Assembly (NCBI RefSeq): GCF_900101865.1
Contig: NZ_FNAH01000002.1
Location: forward strand, 124,001 to 188,000
Reading direction: 5' to 3'
Source of the DNA: Paracoccus isoporae
GTDB taxonomy: Bacteria; Pseudomonadota; Alphaproteobacteria; Rhodobacterales; Rhodobacteraceae
DNA: 64,000 nucleotides
Shown: piece by piece, positions 8,312-22,468 of the stretch
Position numbering within the stretch: position 1 is the first letter of the stretch
Layout: every line of letters begins with the position of its first letter
Program-made: the position numbers and the translations under genes
The notes under the pieces: model-generated
Databases searched by the model: none
Seen by the model: only the letters and a program-made list of their open reading frames with translations
Told to the model about the DNA's origin: nothing

Positions 8312-9732
8312 TGGGCGCGCCGCAGACCGGGCCGGATTTCAAGGCTCGCGCAAGTGCCGCGCTGTCCGACGCGCATCTGAAGGTCGCCATCGATCGCACC
8401 ACCGGCACCGGCCAGAGCAAACGCGCCGCCGCCGTGGCTGCGTTTCCCGAATTTGAGGCCGCGCGCAGCCGCGCCGCCGCGATCAAGGATCACGTCATCG
8501 CGCATCTCGACCACTACCTGGCCGAGTTCGAGCGCAATGCCACGGCCGCCGGGGCGCAGATCCACTGGGCGCGCAACGCCGCCGAAGCCGCCGGGATCGT
8601 GACGCGCATCTGCCGTGACGAGGGTGCCAGGATCGTCACCCGCTCCAAATCCATGCTGGGCGAGGAGATCGGCCTGCCCCACGCGCTCGAGGAGGCCGGG
8701 ATCGAGCGGGTGGAGACCGATCTGGCCGAGCATATCATCCAGCTTGCCGGCGAACGTCCCAGCCATATCATCTGGCCCGCCATGCACCGCACGCGCGAGG
8801 ACGTGGCCGATCTGTTCCGCGACGGCCACAGCCCGCCGCCCAACGCCGAGGATCCCGAGGCGATGGTGGCCTCGGCCCGGAGGGTGCTGCGCGAGAAATT
8901 CCTGGCGGCCGATATCGGCATCTCGGGGGCGAATTTCCTGGTGGCCGAGACCGGCGCGACCTGCACCGTCACCAATGAGGGCAATGCCGAATTGTCCACC
9001 ACCCCGCCGCGCGTCCATATCGTGACCGCGGGGATCGAGAAGCTGGTGCCCTCTACCGCGCATGCGATGGCGCTGCTGCGGGTGCTGGTGCGCTCGGCCA
9101 CCGGGGGCGAGGTCACCCAATACACTACCTTCCATTGCGGGCCGAAACGGGCCGGCGATGCGGATGGGCCGGAGGTCATGCATGTAGTGCTGGTCGATAA
9201 TGGCCGGACGCGGATGCTGGGCGACGAGTTCCGCGAGATGCTGCGCTGCGTGCGCTGCGGGGCCTGCATGAATCACTGCGTGGTCTATCGTCAGATCGGC
9301 GGGCACGCCTATGGCGGCACCTATCCCGGCCCGATGGGTGCGGTGCTGACGCCGGTGCTGGACGGGCTGGCGCCCAGCAAGGATCTGCCCTTCGCCTGCA
9401 CCATGAACGGCCGCTGCGAAGAGGTCTGCCCGGTGAAGATCCCGCTGAAAACCATGCTCAAGGCGTGGCGCGTGCGCAGTTGGGACAGCCAGCAGCAGGC
9501 CGGGGCGATGCGGTTCGGGTTGGGGCTGTGGGGTTTTGCGGCGCGGCGGCCCTGGCTCTATCATATCGGCACGTGGCTGGCGCTGCCGGTGATGCGCCTG
9601 TTCGGTCGGGGCGGCTGGATCCGCCGCATGCCGCTGGCGGGGGGCTGGACCGGCTCGCGCGATCTGCCGACACCCGCCGCGCGCAGCTTCATGGCGCAGT
9701 ATCGCAGCGCGCAGCGCCGGGGCCGGGAATGA
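8311..9732 (+). CDS. lutB: LutB/YkgF-type iron-sulfur lactate-utilisation protein
   Basis: 473-residue protein: an N-terminal LUD domain (to about residue 300, including SKSMLGEEIGLPHALEEAG and ANFLVAETG), then two ferredoxin-like cysteine clusters, Cys313/316/319/323 and Cys363/369/373, each followed by Pro or His as in [4Fe-4S] sites. It is the electron-transfer and probably catalytic-scaffold subunit of the Lut complex. Its ATG overlaps the lutA stop by one base. Confidence 0.95.
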   Translation: MGAPQTGPDFKARASAALSDAHLKVAIDRTTGTGQSKRAAAVAAFPEFEAARSRAAAIKDHVIAHLDHYLAEFERNATAAGAQIHWARNAAEAAGIVTRICRDEGARIVTRSKSMLGEEIGLPHALEEAGIERVETDLAEHIIQLAGERPSHIIWPAMHRTREDVADLFRDGHSPPPNAEDPEAMVASARRVLREKFLAADIGISGANFLVAETGATCTVTNEGNAELSTTPPRVHIVTAGIEKLVPSTAHAMALLRVLVRSATGGEVTQYTTFHCGPKRAGDADGPEVMHVVLVDNGRTRMLGDEFREMLRCVRCGACMNHCVVYRQIGGHAYGGTYPGPMGAVLTPVLDGLAPSKDLPFACTMNGRCEEVCPVKIPLKTMLKAWRVRSWDSQQQAGAMRFGLGLWGFAARRPWLYHIGTWLALPVMRLFGRGGWIRRMPLAGGWTGSRDLPTPAARSFMAQYRSAQRRGRE

Positions 9733-10388
9733 GCGCGCGCGACGATATTTTCGCGGCCATCGAACGCGGGCTGACAAGCGGCCCGGCCGGCGCGCTGCCG
9801 CGCCGGTCGGAAACGGAGATCCGGGCCGAGGCCGCGGCGCTGCTGGCAGCGCCCGGCTCGGTGCGCCCGAAGCTGACCGGCCCGGACCCGGTCTCTGCCT
9901 TCATCGAGAAATGCGCCATGCCCGCGCTCGGCGTCACGCTGTCGCATGTGGCGGGCAGATCGGCCTTGCCGCAGGCGGTGGCGCAGTATCTTCAGGAACA
10001 AGGACTGCCGCCGGTCGTGGCGGTGACGGGCGATCCGCTTTTGGCCGACCTCTCCGGCGCGGGGATCGAGACCCGCAAGGACTGCGCCCCGGACGAGGCC
10101 GCCGCGATCAGCGTCGCGGATTGGGCGATCGGAGAGACCGGCTCGGTGGTGATCCACTCATCGCCCACCCAGCCTGTGCTGCACGCCCTGCTGCCGCGTC
10201 ACTGGCTGGTCGTGGTCCGCGAAAGCGCGGTGCTGCCGCATCTGGAAGATTACGCAACGCACAGCGTGGCCGCGCCCCGCAACGCGGTGATGATCACCGG
10301 CTCCTCCGGCACCACGGATATCGAGGGGTTCTTCGTCCGCGGCGCGCATGGGCCGGGCTTTGTGCATGTGCTGTTGATGAAGGGGTGA
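9729..10388 (+). CDS. lutC: LutC/YkgG-type LUD-domain lactate-utilisation protein
   Basis: 219-residue LUD-domain protein, third member of the Lut complex. Family features are GDPLLADL, the DWAIGETGSVV strand and the C-terminal TGSSGTTDIEGFFVRGAHGPG. The ATG overlaps the lutB stop (ATGA), so synthesis is coupled. The operon ends here, 65 bp before a convergent gene of unknown function. Confidence 0.94.
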   Translation: MSARDDIFAAIERGLTSGPAGALPRRSETEIRAEAAALLAAPGSVRPKLTGPDPVSAFIEKCAMPALGVTLSHVAGRSALPQAVAQYLQEQGLPPVVAVTGDPLLADLSGAGIETRKDCAPDEAAAISVADWAIGETGSVVIHSSPTQPVLHALLPRHWLVVVRESAVLPHLEDYATHSVAAPRNAVMITGSSGTTDIEGFFVRGAHGPGFVHVLLMKG

Positions 10389-10453
10389 CATCACCCCATC
10401 CGGCGCGGCGTCAGCACGCGCAACGTGACGTGACAATGGGTGGGCCGAGCGCG

Positions 10454-11053
10454 CTAAAGATACAGGAAGCCCTGGCGGCTGGCCTGCTTGTCGAGCGGAT
10501 AGGATTGCTCCAGCCGCAGCCAGTTCTGGACCGAGCCCGCTTTCGTCATGCCGGGAATGAAAAGCTGCGTCACCCGCCTTGCGGCAAGGTCGTTCTGATG
10601 CGGCATCCTGACATCCGGGCCGCCATCACCGGCAGGGATGACGACCGAATTGGCGAGGCCGGACCAGGCCAGCAGATTTCGGGTGGTGGCGACACGGATC
10701 AGCAGGCTTGTATCGCTCCACTCCGGCGGCACGAGGCAGAGCGTGCGCAGGGCCATGCCGACAGACAGCCCCCAGACCTCGCCGAAGCGGATGATCTGAT
10801 CGAGCGCCTGCCGCTCGATCCACCATGACCCTGCCGCCACACCGGCAATGCCCGCCGCCTGCTTTCCGAAACGGAAGAGCTTGGTTCCAGCGGCAATTTC
10901 CCGGCGCTGCGGCGAGATCATGCCGCCGGTCTGCGCGCGGAACAGGACACGGCCCTGCGCGTCGGTGATGGCGGTGCTGGCGCGCAGATCGATCCCCTGG
11001 GCGCGCTGAACGCTTTGCGGATCGTCGAAAAAGGACTGGTTCGGGAAGGACAT
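10454..11053 (-). CDS. Protein of unknown function
   Basis: 199-residue protein that I do not recognise. It has no signal peptide or clear transmembrane helix, though residues from about 60 to 125 are apolar and tryptophan-bearing (AAGIAGVAAGSWWIERQALD, LSVGMALRTLCLVPPEW). A DAQGRVLFRAQTGGM segment near the N-terminus could be beta-strand. Start at 11053 was chosen for the MSFPNQSFFDDPQS sequence; an in-frame ATG at 11152 would add 33 residues of less protein-like composition. It sits alone, convergent with lutC and divergent from sqdB. Confidence 0.6.
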   Translation of the reverse strand: MSFPNQSFFDDPQSVQRAQGIDLRASTAITDAQGRVLFRAQTGGMISPQRREIAAGTKLFRFGKQAAGIAGVAAGSWWIERQALDQIIRFGEVWGLSVGMALRTLCLVPPEWSDTSLLIRVATTRNLLAWSGLANSVVIPAGDGGPDVRMPHQNDLAARRVTQLFIPGMTKAGSVQNWLRLEQSYPLDKQASRQGFLYL

Positions 11054-11265
11054 GGCAGCCCCGCTGGCCGGAATCAGATCTCCCCTCCGATTATCGCCAA
11101 GCCGTGCCGGTTCGGCAAGTCTCTGATCGGAGGGCGGTTTCCCGCCCGTCATTACAGCGTCACAGAACTGTCTTGCAGCAATGATAAGCGGCGACTACTC
11201 ATCAGGGCCAGGCGGCGCCTGACCCGGCCCGGATGGCCGGGGATTGCAGTAAGGAAAGGCTTCTC

Positions 11266-12489
11266 ATGCGCATTGCGGTTCTTGGCGGCGACGGATTTGT
11301 CGGCTGGCCGACCTCGCTTCATCTGTCCAATCTCGGCCACGAGGTGCATATCCTCGATAACCTGTCGCGCAGATGGATCGACACGGAGCTGGGCGTGCAG
11401 TCCCTGACCCCGATGGATTCGATCCAGGAACGCTGCCGGATCTGGAAGCAGGAGACGGGGAACCAGATCCAGTTCCACCTGCTCGATCTGGCCAAGGAAT
11501 TCGAGCGGCTGAAGACATGGCTGGCCGAGCACAGGCCCGACGCCATCATCCATTTCGCCGAACAGCGCGCCGCGCCCTATTCGATGAAGACCGACCGCCA
11601 CAAGGTCTACACCGTCGACAACAACGTCAACGCCACCCATAACCTGCTGGCGGCGATGGTCGAGACCGGGATCGACGCGCATCTGGTCCATCTGGGCACG
11701 ATGGGGGTGTACGGCTATTCCTCGGTCGGTGCGCCGATCCCCGAGGGCTATCTGGATATCGAGATCGACACCCCCACCGGCAAGAAACAGCAGCAGGTGC
11801 TGTATCCGACGCGGCCCGGCTCGGTCTATCACATGACCAAGAGCCTCGATCAGATCATGTTCCAGTTCTTCGCCCAGAATGACGGGCTGCGCATCACTGA
11901 TCTGCATCAGGGCATCGTCTGGGGGACGCATACCGATCAGACACGGCGCCATGAGCAGCTCATCAACCGGTTCGATTATGACGGCGATTACGGCACGGTG
12001 CTGAACCGGTTTCTCATTCAGGCGGCGATCGGCTATCCGCTGACGGTGCATGGCACGGGCGGTCAGACGCGGGCTTTCATCCATATTCAGGATTGCGTGC
12101 GCTGCATCGAGCTGGCCTTGGCCGATGCGCCCGCGGCGGGCGAGCGGGTGAAGATCTTCAACCAGATGACCGAGACCCACCGGGTCCGCGATCTGGCGGC
12201 GATGGTGGCGCGGCTGTCGGGGGCGAAGGTGATGAACCTGCCCAACCCGCGCAAGGAGGCGGCTGAAAACGATCTCATCGTGAAGAACGACCAGTTTCTG
12301 GCCTTGGGGCTGAACCCGATCACGCTGGAGGAGGGGTTGTTGTCCGAAGTGGTGGATGTGGCGAAGAAATACCAGCACCGCATCGACCGCTTGCGCGTGC
12401 CGGCGGTGTCGGCCTGGACGAAGGAGATCGCGGCCGAGGTCGATCACGACCCCGAGGCGCACGCGCAGGACGCGAAAGCGGCGGAGTAA
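11266..12489 (+). CDS. sqdB: UDP-sulfoquinovose synthase-like NAD-dependent epimerase
   Basis: 407-residue extended SDR protein close to SqdB/SQD1, which converts UDP-glucose and sulfite to UDP-sulfoquinovose, head-group donor of the sulfolipid SQDG. Visible are the Rossmann motif GGDGFVGWP (residues 8-16), IIHFAEQRAAPYSM, catalytic Thr145 (HLGTMG), Tyr188 and Lys192 in the YxxxK motif, and NRFLIQAAIGYPLTVHGTGG. The ribosome site AAGGAAAGG fits the ATG at 11266. No sulfoquinovosyltransferase (sqdD or sqdX type) or other sqd gene is nearby, which is unusual. A related nucleotide-sugar role is possible. Confidence 0.88.
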   Translation: MRIAVLGGDGFVGWPTSLHLSNLGHEVHILDNLSRRWIDTELGVQSLTPMDSIQERCRIWKQETGNQIQFHLLDLAKEFERLKTWLAEHRPDAIIHFAEQRAAPYSMKTDRHKVYTVDNNVNATHNLLAAMVETGIDAHLVHLGTMGVYGYSSVGAPIPEGYLDIEIDTPTGKKQQQVLYPTRPGSVYHMTKSLDQIMFQFFAQNDGLRITDLHQGIVWGTHTDQTRRHEQLINRFDYDGDYGTVLNRFLIQAAIGYPLTVHGTGGQTRAFIHIQDCVRCIELALADAPAAGERVKIFNQMTETHRVRDLAAMVARLSGAKVMNLPNPRKEAAENDLIVKNDQFLALGLNPITLEEGLLSEVVDVAKKYQHRIDRLRVPAVSAWTKEIAAEVDHDPEAHAQDAKAAE

Positions 12490-12764
12490 CGGCGGCCGCG
12501 CCACGACCCGAGCGGTTACGGGTCGGCGGCGGGCTGCTAATCTGCGGGCCGCGATCTCTGCTCGCGCCAACATCACCGCTCTATCCCCGCCCGGAATCAA
12601 GGGGCGCAGCCCCGCCGGGCAGCGTCCGGCCGCCCCCTCGGGCGGACGCTTCTTCGCCGGTCCGCGCCGGACGGCCGTTCAACGGGGATGAGGGATAAAG
12701 CGCATTGCTCAAATGCCGCTGCGTCCACCCGGCGGCCGAACGATGCCCTGTGATCGGACTCGGA
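12490..12764. other. Intergenic region between convergent sqdB and the TRIC-type gene
   Basis: 275 bp with no convincing gene. GC-rich inverted repeats occur, such as GCGTCCG paired with CGGACGC around 12626-12653. They may act as a two-way transcription barrier, but no T-run was seen. Confidence 0.45.
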
Positions 12765-13421
12765 TCACCCCCGCATCCGCGGCGGCCTCGGCTTGTAGAC
12801 CGGCAGCGACCATCCCCAGATCAGCGTGCCCGCGCGCAGCAGGAACACGCTCAGCCCGCCGCCGCTCAGCGCCACCGGCCGCGGCAGCCCCAGCCAGGCC
12901 AGCATCAGCGCCACCACCGCCCCGCCAAAGGCGCAGGTCAGGTAGAGTTCGCTGCCCTTCAGGATCAGCGGCACCTCGTTGCCGACCACGTCGCGCATCA
13001 GCCCGCCCATCGTGCCGGTGATGACCCCCGCGATGACCACGATCACCGGCCCGTAGCCGCCCACGAGCGCCACGCCCACCCCCGCCGGCACCGCCACCGC
13101 AAGCGCGATCGCGTCCAGCCAGAGCAGCCAGCGATACCGGCTCTCCAGCAGATGCGCGGTCCAGAACACCAGCACCGCGGCGGCAGTCGCGATCCCGATC
13201 AGTTCCGGCTGCGCCACCCAGAAGACCGGATCGCGCCCAAGCACCAGATCACGCAGCGTGCCGCCGCCCACCGCGGTCAGCGAGGCCATGAAGATGAACC
13301 CGATAATGTCGAGCTGCGCCCGGCTGGCCACGAGCGCACCGGTCAGCGCGAAGACAAGCACCGATCCGTAATCCAGCGCCCAGATATAGGCGCCAAGCGT
13401 GTTCAGCATCTCCGGGGTCAC
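12765..13421 (-). CDS. TRIC/YadS (UPF0126) family membrane protein
   Basis: 218-residue membrane protein with about seven helices in two repeats of the UPF0126/TRIC fold. The repeat glycine motifs are visible as VGGGTLRDLVLGRDPVFW and MGGLMRDVVGNEVP. Bacterial TRIC proteins form trimeric cation (K+) channels, though a glycine or organic-solute role has been suggested for some relatives. I chose the GTG at 13421 because AGGAGG lies five bases upstream; longer ATG starts at 13442 or 13505 would add residues atypical for the family. Confidence 0.85.
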   Translation of the reverse strand: MTPEMLNTLGAYIWALDYGSVLVFALTGALVASRAQLDIIGFIFMASLTAVGGGTLRDLVLGRDPVFWVAQPELIGIATAAAVLVFWTAHLLESRYRWLLWLDAIALAVAVPAGVGVALVGGYGPVIVVIAGVITGTMGGLMRDVVGNEVPLILKGSELYLTCAFGGAVVALMLAWLGLPRPVALSGGGLSVFLLRAGTLIWGWSLPVYKPRPPRMRG

Positions 13422-13631
13422 CTGGCCCTCCTGTCGCGGCATGACAGTCGCGCCTGTGCCATGAAACGCCGCGGCAGGGAAGGGTGCGGTGGCAGGGTCG
13501 CTCATATCGCCGGGCTGACACGTTGTCGGCCGGATGGGTGCACGCCGCGGACGCGGCCCTCCGCCCCCGTAACAGGACACGATTGTTGACGATGGGCGGG
13601 ACGCGCCGTCGGTAGACGCGCCGCCTGACCC

Positions 13632-17356
<3,725 letters not shown>

Positions 17357-17363
17357 CTGGCTT

Positions 17364-18935
17364 TCAGCGTGTCATCAGCTTTTCATAGAGCGCCGCGTAG
17401 TCGCGGGCCGAGGCGTCCCAGCCGACCGGATGGGCCATCGCCTGGCGCATCATCCGCTGCCAGATCGCGGGCTGATGGTAAAGGGCGGAAACACGGCGCA
17501 GCGCCATGGACAGCGCATCGGCGGTGACCGGCGCAAATTGCGCCCCCGTCGCCACGCCGGCGCGGATCGCGGCGTCATTGGCGTCGATCACCGTATCGGC
17601 CAGCCCGCCGGTGCGCGCCACTAGCGGGATGGTGCCATATGCCAGCCCGTAGAGTTGGGTCAGCCCGCAGGGCTCGAAGCGGGACGGCACCAGCACCACG
17701 TCGCCGCCCGCGAACATGCGGTGCGACAGCGCCTCGTCATAGCCGATGCGCACCCCGACCCGGCCGGGATGGCGCGCGGCGCTGCGCAGGAACCCCTCCT
17801 GCAGGTCCGGCTCGCCGCTGCCCAGCACCGCCAACTGGCCGCCCCGCGCCACCAGGCCAGGCAGCGCCTCGAGCAGCAGGTCCAGCCCCTTCTGCCGGGT
17901 CAGGCGGCTGACCACGATGAAGAGCGGGCCGCCCTGATCGTCCAGCCCGAACTCCTCGCGCAGCGCGCGGGCCGAGACCTGCTTGCCCGTCATGTCATCG
18001 GCGGTGAAATTCGCCGGGATCTGCGGATCGGTGGCCGGGTTCCACACCGTCTCGTCCACCCCGTTCAGAATGCCGGTCAGCGCCTCGCGCCGCGCCCGGA
18101 TCACCCCCTCCAGCCCGAAGCCGAATTCCGGCGTGGTCAGTTCGGCGGCATAGCTGGGCGACACCGTGCTCAGCGCATCGGCCGCCACCAGCCCGGCCTT
18201 CAGCGCGCTGATCTGTCCCCAGTATTCATAGCCTTCCGGGTGAAAATCCTGCGGGGGCAGGCGCAGCGCCTCGACCTGGCGGGCGGGGGCGATGCCCTGG
18301 AAGGCGATGTTGTGGATGCTGATGACAGACGGCACCACGCCGCGCACCCAGAGCGGCGCGAACCCGGCCTGCCAGTCATGGGCATGCAGAAGGTCGGGCC
18401 GCCAGCCATCGCCCAGCCCGTGCCGCGCAATCTCTGCTGCCGCCCAGCTCAGCGCGGCGAAGCGGGCGGGATTGTCGGTCCAGTCCGCGCCGCTGGCATC
18501 GGCGTAGAGCGATCCGTCCCGGTCGAACAGATGCGGCGCATCCAGCAGCAGCATGTCCAGCCCGGCCATCTTGCCGCCCAGCACGCGGGCCGGTCCGCCA
18601 TAGAGATCGGGGTCCGACCACAGCTCCGTCCCGCCATCCATCTGCGCGCTCAGCCCGCGATAGGCCGGGATCAGCGTGCGCAGATGCCAGCCGAGCGGGG
18701 CCATCGCGCCGGGCAGCGCGCCGACCACATCGGCCAGCCCGCCGGTCTTGACCAGGGGCGCGCATTCGGACGCCACCGACAGAACCTGCCCGCCGGTCCG
18801 GGCGCCACGCCCTGCCGCGGGACCCGGGCCGGCTGCCGCCTCGGGTGAGGACGCGGACCCAGCCATGCGCGGCTTGCCGCCCTTGGCAGCCTTTCGCGGC
18901 GGCGCGGATTTCGCTGATCCCGGTCTCTTCGTCAT
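17364..18935 (-). CDS. glgA: Glycogen synthase
   Basis: 523-residue ADP-glucose glycosyltransferase (GT5). [15 protein letters not shown] is the ADP-glucose site; [26 protein letters not shown] is the C-terminal catalytic block. Glycogen synthases normally start almost at this KTGG motif, yet here about 49 residues rich in Ala, Pro, Gly and Lys precede it. Its ATG overlaps the glgC stop (ATGA), which supports this start; an internal ATG at residue 24 would shorten the tail. Confidence 0.95.
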   Translation of the reverse strand: MTKRPGSAKSAPPRKAAKGGKPRMAGSASSPEAAAGPGPAAGRGARTGGQVLSVASECAPLVKTGGLADVVGALPGAMAPLGWHLRTLIPAYRGLSAQMDGGTELWSDPDLYGGPARVLGGKMAGLDMLLLDAPHLFDRDGSLYADASGADWTDNPARFAALSWAAAEIARHGLGDGWRPDLLHAHDWQAGFAPLWVRGVVPSVISIHNIAFQGIAPARQVEALRLPPQDFHPEGYEYWGQISALKAGLVAADALSTVSPSYAAELTTPEFGFGLEGVIRARREALTGILNGVDETVWNPATDPQIPANFTADDMTGKQVSARALREEFGLDDQGGPLFIVVSRLTRQKGLDLLLEALPGLVARGGQLAVLGSGEPDLQEGFLRSAARHPGRVGVRIGYDEALSHRMFAGGDVVLVPSRFEPCGLTQLYGLAYGTIPLVARTGGLADTVIDANDAAIRAGVATGAQFAPVTADALSMALRRVSALYHQPAIWQRMMRQAMAHPVGWDASARDYAALYEKLMTR

Positions 18936-20200
18936 GCGCCTGCGTCTCTTCTGTCCAGCATGTCCTGGGTGATCAGCGTCACGCCGTTCTCCGTGCGGCG
19001 GAACCACCGCGCATCCTCATCCGCATCCTCGCCCACGACCAGGCCTTCGGGGATCCGCGCGCCACGGTCGATCACCACATTGGTCAGCCGCGCATGGCGT
19101 CCGATGCCGACATAGGGCATGGCCACCACCGATTTCAGCGAGGCATAGCTGTTGGCCTTCACCCCGGTGAACAGCAGCGAATTGCGCACCTCGGATCCCG
19201 AGATGATGCAGCCGCCCGACACCATGGAGCTGACCGCGTGACCCCGCCGATCCTCGTCGTCATGGATGAACTTGGCGGGCGGGGTGATCTCGCCATAGGT
19301 CCAGATCGGCCAGTCACGGTCATAAAGATCCAGCTCGGGCGAGAAATCGGTCAGGTCGATATTGGCCTGCCAGAACGCGTCGATCGTGCCGACATCGCGC
19401 CAATAGGCCGGCGCATCCGGGGCGGAGCGGACGCAGCTTTCGGTGAAGCGATGCGCGACGGCCTTGGCGTTCTTGACCAGATCCGGGATCAGGTCATGGC
19501 CGAAATCATGGCTGGAATTCGGGTTCGCCGCGTCTTTCAGCAACAGCTCGCGCAGGAACTTCCAGTCAAAGACATAGATCCCCATCGAGGCGAGGGTGGA
19601 GTTCGGGTCATCCGGCATGCCCGGCGGATCCTTGGGCTTTTCGAGGAAGGAGACGATCCGCCCCTCCGCATCGACATCCATCACCCCGAAGGCCGAGGCC
19701 TGGTCGCGCGGCACGGTCAGGCAGCCAACGGTCACATCCGCACCGCTGTCCACATGCTGCTGCAGCATCAGCTCGTAATCCATCTTGTAGATGTGATCGC
19801 CGGCCAGAACGAGAAGGTAGTCGACCTGATAGCTGTCGATGATCGCGATGTTCTGGGTCACCGCGTCGGCGGTGCCGCGATACCAGTTCTCCTCGTCCAT
19901 CTGCTGGCTGGCGGGCAGGATGTCGAGGAATTCGTTGCGCTCCGAGCGGAAGAAGGACCAGCCCCGGTTCAGGTGGCGGATCAGGCTGTGGGCCTTGTAC
20001 TGCGTGGCCACCGCCATCTTGCGGATGCCGGAATTCAGCGCGTTGGACAGCGCGAAGTCGATGATCCGCGACTTGCCGCCGAAATAGACCGCCGGTTTCG
20101 CGCGCCGGTCGGTCAGCTCCTTCAGCCGCGAGCCGCGGCCCCCGGCCAGCACATAGGCCATGGCCCGCGATGACAGGCGATTGGGTCGATACAGTGTCAT
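18932..20200 (-). CDS. glgC: Glucose-1-phosphate adenylyltransferase
   Basis: 422-residue ADP-glucose pyrophosphorylase, the committed and allosterically controlled step of glycogen synthesis. [22 protein letters not shown] is split across the nucleotide loop and activator region, [14 protein letters not shown] sequence reads [12 protein letters not shown], and a C-terminal left-handed beta-helix follows. A strong GGAGGAGA ribosome site precedes the ATG. It lies 24 bp after glgB and overlaps glgA. Confidence 0.97.
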   Translation of the reverse strand: MTLYRPNRLSSRAMAYVLAGGRGSRLKELTDRRAKPAVYFGGKSRIIDFALSNALNSGIRKMAVATQYKAHSLIRHLNRGWSFFRSERNEFLDILPASQQMDEENWYRGTADAVTQNIAIIDSYQVDYLLVLAGDHIYKMDYELMLQQHVDSGADVTVGCLTVPRDQASAFGVMDVDAEGRIVSFLEKPKDPPGMPDDPNSTLASMGIYVFDWKFLRELLLKDAANPNSSHDFGHDLIPDLVKNAKAVAHRFTESCVRSAPDAPAYWRDVGTIDAFWQANIDLTDFSPELDLYDRDWPIWTYGEITPPAKFIHDDEDRRGHAVSSMVSGGCIISGSEVRNSLLFTGVKANSYASLKSVVAMPYVGIGRHARLTNVVIDRGARIPEGLVVGEDADEDARWFRRTENGVTLITQDMLDRRDAGA

Positions 20201-20224
20201 GGGTCTCCTCCCCAGAGATAATCG

Positions 20225-22468
20225 TTACGCGGCCTCGTAGATCAGCACCGACAGCGGCGGCAGATCGACGAGCGCGGACTGGTCGTAGCCCTGGTACTCG
20301 TCGCCATCGGCGGTGACGATGGCGGGCGCCACCATGCCCGATCCGCCATAGATGCCTGCATCGCTGTTCAGCCTCTGCTCCCATTTCCCGTCGCGCGGCA
20401 TGCCGATGCGCCAGCCGTGACGCGGCACCGGGGTGAAGTTGCAGACCACCACCACCGGCGCATCGCCCGGCGCGCCATAGCGGGCATAGGCCAGCACCGA
20501 TTCCGCCGCGGCGCCGCCTTCGATCCAGCCAAACCCCTCGGCCTCCGCGTCGCGGCGATGCAGCGCCGGCAGGTCACGGTAGAGATGGTTCAGATCGCGC
20601 AGCAGCGACTGGATGCCGCGATGGCGCGGATCGTCCAGCAGATGCCAGTCCAGCGAGCCGTCATGATTCCATTCCCGCCGCTGCGCGAATTCGCAGCCCA
20701 TGAACAGCAGCTTCTTGCCGGGATGGGTCCACATGAAGCCGTAATAGGCCCGCAGATTGGCGAATTTCTGCCAGTCATCGCCAGGCATCTTGCTGAGCAT
20801 GGAGCCCTTGCCATGCACCACCTCGTCATGGCTGATCGGCAGGATGAAATTCTCGGAGAAGGCATAGACCAGCCCGAAGGTGAGCTGGTTGTGATGATGG
20901 CTGCGATGAACGGGCTCGTGCCGGATATATTCCAGCGTGTCGTTCATCCATCCCATGTTCCACTTGTAGCCAAAGCCCAACCCGCCCGCATCGACCGGGC
21001 GCGACACGCCGGGGAACGAGGTCGATTCCTCGGCCACCGTCATGATCCCGGAAACGGTGCCATAGGCGACGGTATTGACGCCTTGCAGGAACTCGATCGC
21101 CTCAAGATTTTCGCGCCCGCCAAGGATATTCGGCACCCATTCGCCGTCCTTGCGCGAATAGTCGCGATAGAGCATCGAGGCCACCGCATCGACGCGCAGC
21201 CCGTCGGCGTGAAACTCCTCCAGCCAGTAGAGCGCATTGGCAGTCAGGAAATTCGCCACCTCGCGGCGGCCGTAATTATAGATCAGCGTGTTCCAGTCCT
21301 GGTGGAACCCCTCGCGCGGATCGGCATGTTCATACAGCGCCGTGCCGTCGAACCGCGCCAGGCCATGCGCATCGGCCGGGAAATGTCCGGGCACCCAGTC
21401 AAGCAGGATGCCGATGCCCGCCGCATGCGCGGCCTCCACCAACTCGCGGAACTCGTCGGGGGTGCCGAACCGGATCGTCGGCGCATAAAGCCCGACCGGC
21501 TGATAGCCCCAGGAGCCGTCGAACGGGAATTCCGAGATCGGCAGAAGCTCCAGATGGGTGAAGCCCATCTCCACCGCGTAGCCGACCAGATCCCGCGCCA
21601 GTTCCAGATAGGAGAGCGGGCGGTTGCCGTCCTCGACGACGCGCTTCCAGCTTCCCAGATGCACCTCGTAGATCGAGATGGGCGCGCTGACCGATTGCGC
21701 CTCGGCGCGCCGCGCCATCCAGTCGCCGTCGCGCCAGTCATGCGCCCCGACCGCGCGCACCACCGAGGCCGTGGCCGGCGGATGCTCGGCCCCGAAACCG
21801 ACCGGATCGGCCTTTTGCGGGACCGGCTCGCCATGCGCGCCGGTCAACGCGAATTTATAGGCGGTGCCGTCGCCGATATTCGGGATGAAGATCTCCCACA
21901 CCCCGGTGGAGCCGCGCCGCCGCATGCCGTGGCGCCGCGCGTCCCAGCCGTTGAAATCGCCCAGCACCGCGACGCGCCGCGCATTCGGGGCCCAGACCGC
22001 GAAATGCGTGCCGCCGACGCCCTGATGGGTGATGACATGCGCGCCGAGCGCGCGCCAGAGCTGCTGATGCGTCCCCTCTCCGATCAGGTATTCGTCGATC
22101 TGGCCCAGCACCGGGCCGAAGCGGTAGGCATCCTCGTATTCCCATTCCTGCCCGCCGGACCGGCCGCGCAGCAGATAGGGAGCGGGGTCGGGCACGGTGC
22201 CGGAAAACAGCCCCGGCACGCCCGCCACCGGCGCCATCGGATAGCGTCCGTCGAGCGTGGCGATCGACATCTCCGCCGCGCCGTGATCGATGGCCAGCAC
22301 CTGCCAGGCGTCGCCGCGCGGATGCGGGCCCAGCCAGGCGAACGGGTCGGGCTCGCGCCCCTCGGCAAGCGCCCGCGCGCGGTCCGGGCCGAGCTGCCGC
22401 TCCGCGTCCCGGCGCAGGCCATCGCTGTTATCCCGTGGCGCGTCCTGCGTCTTTCGCGGCGGGTTCAT
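20225..22468 (-). CDS. glgB: 1,4-alpha-glucan branching enzyme
   Basis: 747-residue branching enzyme of the long N-domain type: N1 domain, CBM48 ([22 protein letters not shown]), then the GH13 barrel with [20 protein letters not shown] (nucleophile Asp), VAEEST (acid Glu) and [12 protein letters not shown]. The ATG at 22468 has TGGAGGG six bases upstream, which puts the first 41 bp inside the 3' end of glgP. Confidence 0.97.
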   Translation of the reverse strand: MNPPRKTQDAPRDNSDGLRRDAERQLGPDRARALAEGREPDPFAWLGPHPRGDAWQVLAIDHGAAEMSIATLDGRYPMAPVAGVPGLFSGTVPDPAPYLLRGRSGGQEWEYEDAYRFGPVLGQIDEYLIGEGTHQQLWRALGAHVITHQGVGGTHFAVWAPNARRVAVLGDFNGWDARRHGMRRRGSTGVWEIFIPNIGDGTAYKFALTGAHGEPVPQKADPVGFGAEHPPATASVVRAVGAHDWRDGDWMARRAEAQSVSAPISIYEVHLGSWKRVVEDGNRPLSYLELARDLVGYAVEMGFTHLELLPISEFPFDGSWGYQPVGLYAPTIRFGTPDEFRELVEAAHAAGIGILLDWVPGHFPADAHGLARFDGTALYEHADPREGFHQDWNTLIYNYGRREVANFLTANALYWLEEFHADGLRVDAVASMLYRDYSRKDGEWVPNILGGRENLEAIEFLQGVNTVAYGTVSGIMTVAEESTSFPGVSRPVDAGGLGFGYKWNMGWMNDTLEYIRHEPVHRSHHHNQLTFGLVYAFSENFILPISHDEVVHGKGSMLSKMPGDDWQKFANLRAYYGFMWTHPGKKLLFMGCEFAQRREWNHDGSLDWHLLDDPRHRGIQSLLRDLNHLYRDLPALHRRDAEAEGFGWIEGGAAAESVLAYARYGAPGDAPVVVVCNFTPVPRHGWRIGMPRDGKWEQRLNSDAGIYGGSGMVAPAIVTADGDEYQGYDQSALVDLPPLSVLIYEAA

